The notes below the pieces were generated by a model. It was not told the DNA's origin. It saw nothing but the letters and a program-made list of their open reading frames with translations, and searched no databases. The position numbers and the translations under genes are program-made. 64,000 nucleotides of DNA from Desulfobacterales bacterium (GTDB lineage: Bacteria > Desulfobacterota > Desulfobacteria > Desulfobacterales > Desulfosalsimonadaceae), in assembly GCA_018335195.1 (NCBI GenBank), contig JAGXKN010000017.1, positions 1 to 64,000 of the forward strand, read 5' to 3'. Position 1 is the stretch's first letter, and every line of letters starts with the position of its first letter. Positions 1 through 8,824 of the stretch are shown here, one piece after another.

Positions 1-443
1 CTATCATGCCGAACCCAAATTCAGTTCATAAAAAACGGGGATTATCGTTTATAGTTTGCATTTTGTTTGGATAAACGAGCTGCTGGAGGATGTGGATAAG
101 ATGGCCTTGATTGGGGGATGTCGTAGGCTTTTTTTCAGGAGGTAGAGCTTCGTCTGAAAGCTAAGCTCATTTTCCGCCAGGAACTAAAAAGGCTTTTGCT
201 GGTTCAGCACTCCCGTCTCTTGTCCAAAACGCCTCAAGGATCTGAAAAAACGATGCCGGCAATCCAGGACGTATTCCTAAGAGGGATTCGTCTTTGGATC
301 GTGTGGAAATACAGGTTGACTTCAGGCGGCCGGGTAGGGTATTCAGCGATTGATGGAAACAGTCGATGGAAAAATACAGGGGTTTATCGGTTTTTATATC
401 CTGTCTGGATGGCCATGGCAAGAGTGATTTGGGGGTGGTAATC
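1..443. other. Leader region with no recognisable gene
   Basis: No reading frame here resembles a known protein, and the short open frames lack both Shine-Dalgarno sequences and coding character. A G-rich ribosome-binding stretch at 431-438 belongs to the CaiB-family gene that starts at 444. The promoter of that gene should lie in this region, but I cannot point to convincing -35/-10 boxes. Confidence 0.5.
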
Positions 444-1592
444 ATGAAAGAGACCGGTGCGTTAAGCGGCATTACGGTGCTGGATCTGTCCCGGCTGCTG
501 CCCGGGCCGTATGCGTCCATGATCCTGGCAGATCACGGCGCCCGGGTGATCTGCCTGGAGGATCAGCGGTTTGCAGCAGAGGCCTTTGCCGACAATACGG
601 TCAATCGCGGCAAGGAGCACATGTCGCTGAATTTGAAATCAGACCGGGGCAAAAAGATCTTTTTTCAGCTTGCGCAATCCGCGGACGTTGTTCTGGAGGG
701 ATTCCGGCCCGGGGTGACCGCGCGGCTTGGGGTGGATTACGAAACGGTCAAGTCCCTGAATCCGAAAATCGTGTACTGTTCGGTTACGGGATACGGCCAG
801 AGCGGGCCTTATTCCGGTTTGGTCGGCCACGATGCCAATTACCTGAGCGTGGCCGGGGTCCTGGATGTAAACGGCGAGGCCGGCGGCAGGCCTCTGATAC
901 CCGGCATCCAGATCGCGGACATGGCAGGCGGCGGTATGAATGCGGTGATCGGAATCATGCTTGCCCTTTATTCCCGGGAAACCACAGGAAAGGGCCAGTA
1001 TATCGACATTTCCATGACAGACGGGTCCCTGAGTTTGATGTCTCTTGCACTGACTCTCCAGCAGGCTGCGGGCGGTCCCCTGCGGCGGGGAGATTCGCTC
1101 TTGTCCCATCATTATGCATTTTACAATACCTATGAGACCGCTGACGGGCGTTATCTGTCCGTTGGTGCGCTGGAACACCGGTTCTGGAAAAACCTGTGCG
1201 AGTTCTTCGAGGTCCCGGAGTACATCCCGCTGCAGTATGATGAAAACCGGCGGCAGGAAATCCTGGAATTTTTCCGCGCGCAGTTCAAGTCCCGCCCCCT
1301 GGCGCACTGGAAGGAAGTGCTGGCCCAGCGCGATATCTGTTGGGCGCCGGTGCAGAATCTTTCCGAGGCGCTTGAAGACCCGAATTTTTCGCACCGGGAA
1401 ATGGTGGTGGAACTTTCCGGAAAAAACGGCCGCAGGCTTACCGCCTTGGGTGCGCCGGTGAAGCTCTCGGATACCCCGCCGCGGGTTAAGGGCATGCCCC
1501 CGGACTTTGGTGCCGATACCTGGGCGATTCTACAGGAGCTCGGCTACGAAGAAGCGGCAATCGAGTCCCTTTTTCAGGAGGGGGCGGTCTGA
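444..1592 (+). CDS. CaiB/BaiF family protein, probably alpha-methylacyl-CoA racemase
   Basis: 382-aa class III CoA-transferase-family protein. The N-terminal LSRLLPGPYASMILADHGA block and the GFRPGV segment are standard for the family. GHDANY carries His129, and IADMAGGG carries Asp159. In AMACR-type racemases an equivalent His/Asp pair removes and returns the alpha proton, so epimerisation of 2-methylacyl-CoA (branched-chain or propionate-type lipid metabolism) is more likely than CoA transfer. The chosen ATG has a G-rich Shine-Dalgarno 5 nt upstream; an in-frame ATG at 366 would add 26 unconserved residues. The TetR gene 62 bp downstream may regulate it. A formyl-CoA-transferase-like activity cannot be excluded. 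Confidence 0.85.
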   Translation: MKETGALSGITVLDLSRLLPGPYASMILADHGARVICLEDQRFAAEAFADNTVNRGKEHMSLNLKSDRGKKIFFQLAQSADVVLEGFRPGVTARLGVDYETVKSLNPKIVYCSVTGYGQSGPYSGLVGHDANYLSVAGVLDVNGEAGGRPLIPGIQIADMAGGGMNAVIGIMLALYSRETTGKGQYIDISMTDGSLSLMSLALTLQQAAGGPLRRGDSLLSHHYAFYNTYETADGRYLSVGALEHRFWKNLCEFFEVPEYIPLQYDENRRQEILEFFRAQFKSRPLAHWKEVLAQRDICWAPVQNLSEALEDPNFSHREMVVELSGKNGRRLTALGAPVKLSDTPPRVKGMPPDFGADTWAILQELGYEEAAIESLFQEGAV

Positions 1593-1653
1593 GGTTTTTC
1601 CCGGAACCCGGATGCAGCAAAAACGTGAACAATCCGCAGGTATGCAATAAAAA

Positions 1654-2271
1654 ATGACAACATCCCTTGAAAAGGCCAAGCAGAACCCGGAATCCATGAA
1701 GGCCCGGATCCTGGAAGCTGCCCGCAAGGCATTCGGCGAGTATGGATTTCACGGCACCACCACCCGTATGATTGCAAATGTGGTGGATATTGATATTTCC
1801 ACGCTGTACTACCATTGGGGGGAAAAGGGGGATCTCTACGAGGCCGTGATCCGGGACATCAACGACGGGATGGGCGGCAAGCTCGTGGAGGTGGAAAAAA
1901 AGATTAAGGGCAAGCCCCTGGCCAGGCGGCTGGATATCGCAATTGATGAAATGGTGGATTACCTGTTTGAAAATCCGGAAATTTCAAACCTGACGCTGTT
2001 TCGCTACTTTATGAAAACCCGCCACGGCAGTCTGCTGGATTTCAGGGTCCCGGAATACCTCTCGGATATCGCCTATTCCATGGGGCTGGCAGAAGACCGT
2101 AAAAACGTGCCTGTGGAGGCCCGGATGAAGGTGCTGTCCATCATGAATGCCATTCACAATTTCGTATCCGGAGAGAATTTTTTCCGGCCCATGATGGAAC
2201 TGAACCGGGAGCAATACATCCGCCAGGCCAAGGAAACCCTCAAGTTTTTCAACCTGGCGGCGTTTACCTAA
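1654..2271 (+). CDS. TetR/AcrR family transcriptional regulator
   Basis: 205 aa. The N-terminal helix-turn-helix is clear: ILEAARKAFGEYGFHGTT at about residues 19-36, followed by the recognition helix and the typical STLYYHWGEKGDLYEAV stretch. The C-terminal ligand-binding half is all-helical and not specific. It lies 62 bp behind the CaiB-family gene on the same strand, so the two may form an operon; an acyl-CoA effector is a reasonable guess but only inferred. It converges on the MerR gene at 2308, with just 36 bp between the stop codons and no clear intrinsic terminator. Confidence 0.88.
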   Translation: MTTSLEKAKQNPESMKARILEAARKAFGEYGFHGTTTRMIANVVDIDISTLYYHWGEKGDLYEAVIRDINDGMGGKLVEVEKKIKGKPLARRLDIAIDEMVDYLFENPEISNLTLFRYFMKTRHGSLLDFRVPEYLSDIAYSMGLAEDRKNVPVEARMKVLSIMNAIHNFVSGENFFRPMMELNREQYIRQAKETLKFFNLAAFT

Positions 2272-2307
2272 AGGTTCGCATTTGCAGGCCGCGGCCGGCC
2301 CGGCGTT

Positions 2308-2727
2308 TTATTCGGGCGGCACCATGTTGAGTTCCTTTAAGCGTCGCAGGACCTTCTCCTGCACGGTGAGCAGGTCTTGCTTGAGGATTTCGAGTTCCTC
2401 CATCCGGCTGTTGATTTCCTTGAGCTTTTTCTTGCCGTAGGCATACGTCTTTTTCAGCTGCTTTTCCTCATCCATGTCAAAGTCGGCCATGCCGATCATC
2501 TCGGCGATTTCGTCCAGGGAATAGCCCAGCCGCTTGCCGCGCAAAATCAGCTTTAGGCGGGCGCGGTCCCGCTTGTCATAGATGCGGTGGTTGCCCTTGG
2601 TGCGCTGCGGGGAGATCAGCCCTTTTTCCTCGTAGAACCGGATTGCCCGGGTGCTGATATCGAGTTCATCTGCAAGTTCTGAAATGGAAAAGGTTCGGTC
2701 TTCCGGTTTGACTTTCGGCGGATTCAT
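2308..2727 (-). CDS. MerR family regulator, LiuR-like
   Basis: 139 aa. The N-terminal winged helix reads FSISELADELDISTRAIRFY, followed by EEKGLISPQR and a long dimerisation helix (KKLKEINSRMEELEILKQDL). No cysteine pair for metal binding is present. This layout resembles LiuR, which controls leucine, isovalerate and fatty acid degradation in Proteobacteria. The start chosen has AAAGGAG just upstream and overlaps the mtaB stop as ATGA, so translation is coupled to mtaB. An upstream in-frame start would lie inside mtaB. A candidate LiuR-type palindrome lies at 30021-30036, ahead of the acyl-CoA synthetase/HMG-CoA lyase operon, which fits this role. Confidence 0.8.
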   Translation of the reverse strand: MNPPKVKPEDRTFSISELADELDISTRAIRFYEEKGLISPQRTKGNHRIYDKRDRARLKLILRGKRLGYSLDEIAEMIGMADFDMDEEKQLKKTYAYGKKKLKEINSRMEELEILKQDLLTVQEKVLRRLKELNMVPPE

Positions 2728-4070
2728 ATTGCTGCTCCTTTCAACGATTGTTCCGTGTGGACGTCCGTGATCCGGCATCCGGTCCGCGATCCCTGCAGTC
2801 CGGAGGCGTTTTCCGCGTAAACCGGTATATAATTTTCACTGAGACCTTTTGACAAGTTATTATTTTGTCCCCTGGTTTCTTCAATGACTACATCCAGGGT
2901 CTTTCCGATCATGCCTTGGTAAAACCGCCTTTTTTTTTCAAGGCCGAGCGCGTGCACGGTTCGGCATCGCTCCTTGATGCGCGCCTGCGGCACGGATCCG
3001 GAAAACCGCGCGGCCAAAGTGCCCGGCCGGGGGGAGTAGGGAAACACGTGCAGATAAGTGACTGGCAGGCGGTCAATGAGGCTGCGGGTTTGTTCAAACG
3101 CCGCGTCATCCTCGCCGGGAAAACCGATGAGCACGTCCGCCCCGACGGCGGCATCCGGAAACAGGCTGCGGATTTTTTCAACCCGCTCGGAGAAAAGCTC
3201 CGGTTCATACGGCCGCTTCATTTTCTTTAAGACCCGCGGATCACCGCTTTGCAGGGGAACGTGAAAGTGGGGGCAGATGCGTGCAGAATCCCGGATCACC
3301 CCGAGCAGTTCATCGGTGATCTCGGTGGGCTCAATCGAGCTGAGCCGGATGCGATGGCCGCCCTCGATGGCATCGAGTGTTTTCAGAAGACCGCACAGGT
3401 TTGTTTGCGGACTGAGGTCTGTGCCGTATTTGCCGATATGAATGCCGGACAGGACGATTTCCGGAGCACCGGTTTCAAGCAGATCCCGGAACGCGGATAC
3501 CGCTTGGTCAGGCGGCAGGCTCCGGCTTCTTCCCCGGGTATACGGAACAATGCAGTATGAACAAAACGTGTCGCATCCGTCCTGGATTTTCAGAAAAGGC
3601 CGGGTACGCGCCGTGACCGCCGGGGCGTGTATGGGGGCGAAACGCCTGTAGCCGGAAATATCGGTGTGGCGGATCTCCGGGCCAGGGGCGCATGATTCCG
3701 TGCCCGCGGCCGAACGGAAGTGCGCTTTCGGGTGGACGATCTCCGGAAGTTGGTGTTTGTGGCCCTGGCCGATCACGTAATCTACTCCCTCGATTGCGGC
3801 AAATGCGTCCGGGTCCAGCTGGGCATAGCAGCCCGTAACCACGATTGCGGCATCCGGGTGGCTGCGCACGGCTTTTCGCACTGCCTGGCGCGACTGCATT
3901 TCCGCCTTTTGCGTCACCGCGCAGGTGTTGATAATGCACAAACCCCCATCCCCGTTGGAGCCGTGGTTTTCCCAGCCGTTTTGATTCCTGCAGCGGGCGG
4001 CAATGGCTTCGGATTCGGACTGGTTGACCTTGCAGCCAAGGGTGATGATATGTACGCCCTGATTCATCAT
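2724..4070 (-). CDS. mtaB: tRNA threonylcarbamoyladenosine C2 methylthiotransferase MtaB
   Basis: 448 aa, full length for MtaB. It converts t6A37 to ms2t6A37 in tRNAs reading ANN codons. The N-terminal methylthiotransferase domain begins ITLGCKVNQSES and has further cluster cysteines in NTCAVT and VTGCYAQ. The radical SAM motif CDTFCSYC has its cysteines at residues 166, 170 and 173. A TRAM-like domain closes the protein. LGCKVNQ and IVPYTRGRSRS favour MtaB over MiaB or RimO. It lies 14 bp after mnmA and overlaps the MerR start by 4 nt, giving a tRNA-modification operon. Confidence 0.92.
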   Translation of the reverse strand: MMNQGVHIITLGCKVNQSESEAIAARCRNQNGWENHGSNGDGGLCIINTCAVTQKAEMQSRQAVRKAVRSHPDAAIVVTGCYAQLDPDAFAAIEGVDYVIGQGHKHQLPEIVHPKAHFRSAAGTESCAPGPEIRHTDISGYRRFAPIHAPAVTARTRPFLKIQDGCDTFCSYCIVPYTRGRSRSLPPDQAVSAFRDLLETGAPEIVLSGIHIGKYGTDLSPQTNLCGLLKTLDAIEGGHRIRLSSIEPTEITDELLGVIRDSARICPHFHVPLQSGDPRVLKKMKRPYEPELFSERVEKIRSLFPDAAVGADVLIGFPGEDDAAFEQTRSLIDRLPVTYLHVFPYSPRPGTLAARFSGSVPQARIKERCRTVHALGLEKKRRFYQGMIGKTLDVVIEETRGQNNNLSKGLSENYIPVYAENASGLQGSRTGCRITDVHTEQSLKGAAI

Positions 4071-4084
4071 ATGATCTTTTATGC

Positions 4085-5161
4085 TTATTCAATCCAACCG
4101 GCGGCAGCCACTGCTTCCTGCTGGTAGCATACAGCCGCCTGGCCCGGCGTGATGGCTTTCTGGGGCTCCCGGAACCGTATTGTCGCGGAGTTGCCGGGAC
4201 CGGGTTCAATCCGGGCCGCTGCCCCGCGGTGACGGTAGCGGATTTTTGCATGCACCGGGACCGGTTTTTCCGGCTTCGGGATCAGCCAGTTGACATTGCT
4301 GATGCTGCAGGTTTCTTTATACAACGTATTTTCAAATCCCACAACCAATCTGTTGTTTTGCGGGTCAATGCGCACAACGTAATAGGGAGCCTCTGCCGGG
4401 CAGTCGAGCCCCCGGCGCTGGCCGATGGTATAGCGGTGCAGACCCTTGTGCCGGCCGATGACATTGCCTTCGGTATCCACGATGGGCCCGGGTTCGGATA
4501 CACCCGTCTCCCGGGCTTCCAGGAAATCGCCGTAGTTCTGTGCCGGGATAAAACAGATATCTTGGCTTTCCCGGCCGGAAGCGGGATGCAGGTCGTGCGC
4601 GCGTGCGATTTCCTGCACCCGGCTTTTTTCCAGATTGCCCAGGGGGAAAATTGCGCGGGAAAGCTGTTTTTCCGCGAGCATGGAAAGAAAGTAGGACTGG
4701 TCCTTTTTGCGGTCTGCGCCCTTGAGCAACTGTAGCCGGTTTGCTTTTTTTTCGATCCGGGCATAATGCCCTGTGGCCAGGTGCGTGGCGCCAAGATTGC
4801 GGGCAGCTTCAAGCGCGGCGCCGAACTTGATGATCCGGTTGCACATTACGCAGGGATTGGGTGTTTTGCCGGTCCGGTAGGTCTCAATAAAGTAGGCGAC
4901 GATGTTTTCTTCAAAGGTTTTTCGGCTGTCGATGATGTGCAGAGGGATTTCGAGCTGCCGTGCGATTCGCTGCAATTGCGGGCCCGGCCTGTGAGATGCG
5001 GGACTGCCGGGTCCGGGACTCCGGGGGTTTTCATTTCCGTGCCGGCGGGATTCGTACCCGGTGATAAAATGAATGCCGATGATGTCCGGGTTTTGCTGCT
5101 TTAGCAGGTGGGCTGCGACCAGTGAGTCGATCCCCCCGCTTAATGCAACAGCTACAGTCAT
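4085..5161 (-). CDS. mnmA: tRNA-specific 2-thiouridylase MnmA
   Basis: 358 aa. ATP-dependent enzyme that inserts sulfur at C2 of wobble uridine 34. The PP-loop SGGIDS is at residues 8-13. The catalytic cysteines are Cys104 in NPCVMCN and Cys203 in QDICF, equivalent to Cys102 and Cys199 of the E. coli enzyme. GHYAR and TIGQRRGL are also present. After about residue 38 there is a short Gly/Pro/Ser-rich insertion not usual in the family. The gene starts within 2 nt of the upstream ATPase stop and precedes mtaB. Confidence 0.95.
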   Translation of the reverse strand: MTVAVALSGGIDSLVAAHLLKQQNPDIIGIHFITGYESRRHGNENPRSPGPGSPASHRPGPQLQRIARQLEIPLHIIDSRKTFEENIVAYFIETYRTGKTPNPCVMCNRIIKFGAALEAARNLGATHLATGHYARIEKKANRLQLLKGADRKKDQSYFLSMLAEKQLSRAIFPLGNLEKSRVQEIARAHDLHPASGRESQDICFIPAQNYGDFLEARETGVSEPGPIVDTEGNVIGRHKGLHRYTIGQRRGLDCPAEAPYYVVRIDPQNNRLVVGFENTLYKETCSISNVNWLIPKPEKPVPVHAKIRYRHRGAAARIEPGPGNSATIRFREPQKAITPGQAAVCYQQEAVAAAGWIE

Positions 5162-5162
5162 G

Positions 5163-5873
5163 TCACACCGGGGCGTCGCTGATCAGCATGGTGGAGGGAT
5201 CCAGGTATAACTCGGAATTGCTTTCGGCTTCCGCCGCGGTTTCGCCCGGCACCTTTTTTAGATATACGCGGTTCTTGTCCGGATGAAGCTGAAGCATCAG
5301 ATCAAAAAGGCCGGAAAACGGGACAAATGAATTCGGAATGCCCGAAGGCGCCACCGGGTCGTCGCGGTGCGTGCGCACGGTGAACCAGAATATCAGCTGG
5401 TGCTCCCGTGCGAAATTTTTCAGCCCGTCGAGCCGGGTGTCGTTTTCGTCCGCAAAGGTGAACCCGTCGATCATGATCTGCTGCGGCCTGAAAATCTCGC
5501 TTGCCATGAGTTCGGAAATTCGTTTTTCCAGCTTATCCACGTTGAAGCTTTCGGTTTCAAACGTCATGATAAACCGGTTGTGCAGCAGCTGGTTCCAGAG
5601 CTTTTCCGTCTGCGGGGTGGCATCTGACTGGGTCAGGCGGTAGAAGACTTCCCGGTGCCAGAGATTGACCTTGTCCACCGGGTTTTCGGTGCTAATATGC
5701 AGGATGTTTTTATCGTTTAACATGGCATAGATGGCAAGCTGGACCAGCAGGGCGGTCTTGCCCACGCCCGCCCGGGCGAGGATGGCTGCAAAGCCGCCGT
5801 TTTCAATTGTGCCGGCGGCCTGCTCGCCGATTATTTTCAGTGGGTCTCGGGATATCAGCGAATCTTTCAGCAT
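5163..5873 (-). CDS. RecA/KaiC-like P-loop ATPase of unknown function
   Basis: 236 aa. The Walker A motif ARAGVGKTALL lies near residues 33-43, and a Walker B-like strand (QQIMIDGFTF) near 132-141. The fold resembles RecA/KaiC-type cytoplasmic ATPases, but no DNA-repair or circadian-specific motif is visible and the substrate is unknown. It is the first gene of a leftward operon with mnmA and mtaB and lies 76 bp behind fusA on the same strand. An association with tRNA or translation functions is suggested only by position. Confidence 0.65.
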   Translation of the reverse strand: MLKDSLISRDPLKIIGEQAAGTIENGGFAAILARAGVGKTALLVQLAIYAMLNDKNILHISTENPVDKVNLWHREVFYRLTQSDATPQTEKLWNQLLHNRFIMTFETESFNVDKLEKRISELMASEIFRPQQIMIDGFTFADENDTRLDGLKNFAREHQLIFWFTVRTHRDDPVAPSGIPNSFVPFSGLFDLMLQLHPDKNRVYLKKVPGETAAEAESNSELYLDPSTMLISDAPV

Positions 5874-5949
5874 CTGTATTTAGCTCCTTATCTTTGTGCT
5901 CGTTATGGATATTGTCCGGTCCGCACGCGGCTCCGGTCCGGCCGGGCGA

Positions 5950-8037
5950 TTACTGGGCCGCTGTTTTGGACGACTGGCGGAGGTTTTTCTCGATTTCCTG
6001 GAGCACGGACTTGGGAACTTCCTTGTAGGTTTCAAATTCCATGGTGAACTGGGCTTTTCCTTGGGTCAGCGACCGAAGCACCGTGGAGTAGCCGAACATT
6101 TCCGCAAGCGGTACGTGCGCCTCGATCACCGTGGAGACGCCTTCATCCTGAACCCCGATAATCACGCCGCGCCTCTGGTTCAGCGAACCCATCACGTTGC
6201 CCTGGTATTCATCCGGGGTTTCCACGGCCACTTTCATCACCGGTTCGAGCAGGACCGGGCCGGCCTTGTGATAAGCCTGCTGGAATCCGCCCCGGGCAGC
6301 GGCCTGAAAGGCCATTTCCGAGGAGTCCACCGAATGGGAGGATCCGTCGTTTAAAACGACCCGAACCCCGGTTACCGGGAATTTCATGTAGGGACCCTTT
6401 TTCATGCACTCCCGAAAACCCTTTTCACAGGCCGGGATATACAGTGTGGGAATGTTTCCGCCGGAAACCTTGTTTTCAAATTCGAATTCCTCTTCAGTCG
6501 GCTCCATGTACCCGATAACGCGTCCGAATTGCCCGGCGCCGCCGGTCTGCTTCTTATGCGTGTAGTCAAACTGGCTCTGCTGGGTAATGGCCTCTCGGTA
6601 AGCCACCTGGGGCTCTCCCGTGTGCAGCGCGACACTGTATTCCCGTTTCATTCGTTCCAGGTATACCTCCAGGTGCAGCTCACCCATGCCGGAGATCAGT
6701 GTTTCGCCGGTTTCCGGGTTGTAGTTGGTCTGAAATGTCGGGTCTTCCTTGGTAAACCGGTTGAGCGCTTTTGACATGTTGGTTTCCGACTTGTAGTCTG
6801 CGGGTTTGACCGCCAGCGTGATCACCGGTTTCGGGATATACATGGAGGACATGGAGAGGTTCATGCCCGGTTCGACGAACGTGTCGCCAGAAGCGCAGTC
6901 CACCCCGAACAATGCGCCGATGAAGCCGGCGGGAATTTTATCCACCTCTTCCATCTTGTCTGCATGCATCCGAACGATCCGGCCGATCTTGATTTTCTTG
7001 CCGGAGCGCACGTTGTATACGGTGTTGCCCTTTTTGAGCTCGCCCTGGTAGGTCCGGATATATGTGAGCTGGCCATAGGGGGTATCCTCGAGCTTGAATG
7101 CTAGGGCCACCAGCGGCTCCTTGTCGTCTGCCGTTAAAGCCACCGGGGTTTCCTCCTGGCTGATGTCCAGTGCGTGGCTTTCCACCTCCCTGGGCGAAGG
7201 CAGGTAATCGGTCACCGCATTGAGCAGGGGTTGGATGCCCTTGTTTTTGTAGGCCGAGCCCATGAGCACCGGGGTAAGCTTTCGCTTGATTGTGCCGTTG
7301 CGAATGGCGCCTGCCAGCAGTTTGGCGGAAACCTCCTGTTCTTCCAGAATGGCTTCTGTGAGATCGTCTGAAAAGATGGAAGCGGCTTCCATCAGTTCCT
7401 CGCGCTTTTGCGCGGCCTCGTCTTTCAGCGCATCCGGAATTTCATCGGTCTTGACGGTTTTGCCCCATTCGTCTTCAAAATAAAAAGCTTTCATCGAAAT
7501 CAGGTCAATTACGCCTTCGTGGCCGGCCTCCAGGCCGATGGGAATCTGCAGGGCAATCGCATTGTGGCCCAGTTTTTCCCGGAGCTGGTCGATGACCCGG
7601 AAGGGGTTGGCCCCGCTGCGGTCGCACTTGTTAATAAAGGCAATGCGCGGGATGTTGTAGCGCTTCATCTGCTGGTCCACGGTGATGGACTGGGACTGCA
7701 CGCCGCCAACGGCGCAAAGCACCAGGATCGCCCCGTCCAGAACCCGCAGCGACCGCTCGACTTCCATGGTAAAATCCACGTGTCCGGGCGTGTCGATAAT
7801 ATTGACTTCGTATCCGTTCCACGTGCAATAGGTCGCTGCCGAGGCAATGGTAATGCCCCTTTCCTTTTCCAGGGCCATGGAGTCCATTGTCGCGCCCACG
7901 CCGTCCTTGCCGCGCACTTCGTGGACCTTGTGAATCCGCTTGGTCAGATACAGGATCCGTTCTGTCAGCGTGGTCTTGCCGGAGTCGATATGCGCGCTGA
8001 TACCGATGTTTCTTACGTTTTTGATTTCCAAACTCAT
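5950..8037 (-). CDS. fusA: Elongation factor G, spd/mitochondrial EFG1-like subfamily
   Basis: 695 aa GTPase that drives ribosomal translocation. Motifs are AHIDSGKTT (P-loop), [13 protein letters not shown] (G3) and NKCD (G4), followed by domains II-V. Signature stretches such as [31 protein letters not shown] sequence and [12 protein letters not shown] are much closer to mitochondrial EFG1 and the spirochaete/planctomycete/deltaproteobacterial spdEFG1 group than to canonical EF-G I. The gene stands alone, not in a str operon with rpsL, rpsG and tuf, also typical of spdEFG1. A second EF-G elsewhere in the genome is likely. Confidence 0.93.
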   Translation of the reverse strand: MSLEIKNVRNIGISAHIDSGKTTLTERILYLTKRIHKVHEVRGKDGVGATMDSMALEKERGITIASAATYCTWNGYEVNIIDTPGHVDFTMEVERSLRVLDGAILVLCAVGGVQSQSITVDQQMKRYNIPRIAFINKCDRSGANPFRVIDQLREKLGHNAIALQIPIGLEAGHEGVIDLISMKAFYFEDEWGKTVKTDEIPDALKDEAAQKREELMEAASIFSDDLTEAILEEQEVSAKLLAGAIRNGTIKRKLTPVLMGSAYKNKGIQPLLNAVTDYLPSPREVESHALDISQEETPVALTADDKEPLVALAFKLEDTPYGQLTYIRTYQGELKKGNTVYNVRSGKKIKIGRIVRMHADKMEEVDKIPAGFIGALFGVDCASGDTFVEPGMNLSMSSMYIPKPVITLAVKPADYKSETNMSKALNRFTKEDPTFQTNYNPETGETLISGMGELHLEVYLERMKREYSVALHTGEPQVAYREAITQQSQFDYTHKKQTGGAGQFGRVIGYMEPTEEEFEFENKVSGGNIPTLYIPACEKGFRECMKKGPYMKFPVTGVRVVLNDGSSHSVDSSEMAFQAAARGGFQQAYHKAGPVLLEPVMKVAVETPDEYQGNVMGSLNQRRGVIIGVQDEGVSTVIEAHVPLAEMFGYSTVLRSLTQGKAQFTMEFETYKEVPKSVLQEIEKNLRQSSKTAAQ

Positions 8038-8236
8038 ATACCGTTCACCTTGCCCAAAAAAGATGTTGTCCGCCCGAGGCGAAAATCCTACCTTTATATC
8101 TGACTGCAGCTTAACCTGTCAATCGGTTTCTTGCAGTTTTTTGAAAAAAACGGAACCCGGGAGGTAAAAGAAAGCAACGCAGATAGCAGATAATGGACTT
8201 TAAATATAAACATTTCCGTCGGGCACGCAATGGCCC

Positions 8237-8689
8237 TTATTCCGATTCGACGAGCCGGTCGTGGATCAGTCCGTAAAAAGGCGAGGCATGAACCGAGGTA
8301 AACCGCCAACCCACATGGGTCATGCAGGTTGCGCAGATTGCCACCTGCCAGAAATATCCGGAAAACCATGTGAATTCATCCGTGGGAGAGCCAATGGCCC
8401 CGCACCCCCAGGCATTTCTGAAACAATCGATTTCAAAAACAATGCCGTGCGGGTTGGCAAATGTATGCTGGTGTGCACCGCCCACGGCAATGCGCTCCTC
8501 CGGGCTGGTGATTGCAGCCAGGCATTGCCGGCACAATAGTTGACGTCCATCATAGGGGGTTTCTTCGGTTTCGGCTTCTTCCTGCCCCTCGGTTTTTTCG
8601 GCAATGTCGGGCTTGAAGAAAAAAACCGGCATCGGCACAGGGAAATCGGATTTTTCCGGGACTTTAACCATCCACATGTGATATTTCAT
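8237..8689 (-). CDS. Bacterial cereblon-like CULT domain protein
   Basis: 150 aa. A variable acidic N-terminus of about 48 residues is followed by a CULT domain, the fold of the thalidomide-binding region of human cereblon. Zinc ligands are the pairs CRQC (53, 56) and CATC (119, 122). FANPHG matches cereblon, and the aromatic cage is complete: Trp108, Trp114 and Trp128, with spacing 6 and 14 exactly as in human W380/W386/W400. Residues equivalent to the region around human His378 read EFTW rather than EHSW. The start is uncertain: ATG at 8689 directly abuts a GAGG, while ATG at 8677 would have it 12 nt away. Natural ligand and role are unknown. fusA lies 200 bp downstream. Confidence 0.85.
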   Translation of the reverse strand: MKYHMWMVKVPEKSDFPVPMPVFFFKPDIAEKTEGQEEAETEETPYDGRQLLCRQCLAAITSPEERIAVGGAHQHTFANPHGIVFEIDCFRNAWGCGAIGSPTDEFTWFSGYFWQVAICATCMTHVGWRFTSVHASPFYGLIHDRLVESE

Positions 8690-8824
8690 CCTCAATCGGG
8701 TGATATCCAAATTTGCCGCTGAAACGTTTGAAACCCTCATTTTTTTAATATAATTTTGTTTGTATGAATTGTAAATTGAAAAATCAACGGCACAACCTTT
8801 ACAGAAAGGCGGAGAACAGGCTTT

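Noticed and set aside
639..1394. 251-codon minus-strand frame inside the CaiB-family gene
   Set aside because: Antisense shadow of a GC-rich coding sequence; no motif and no start signal.
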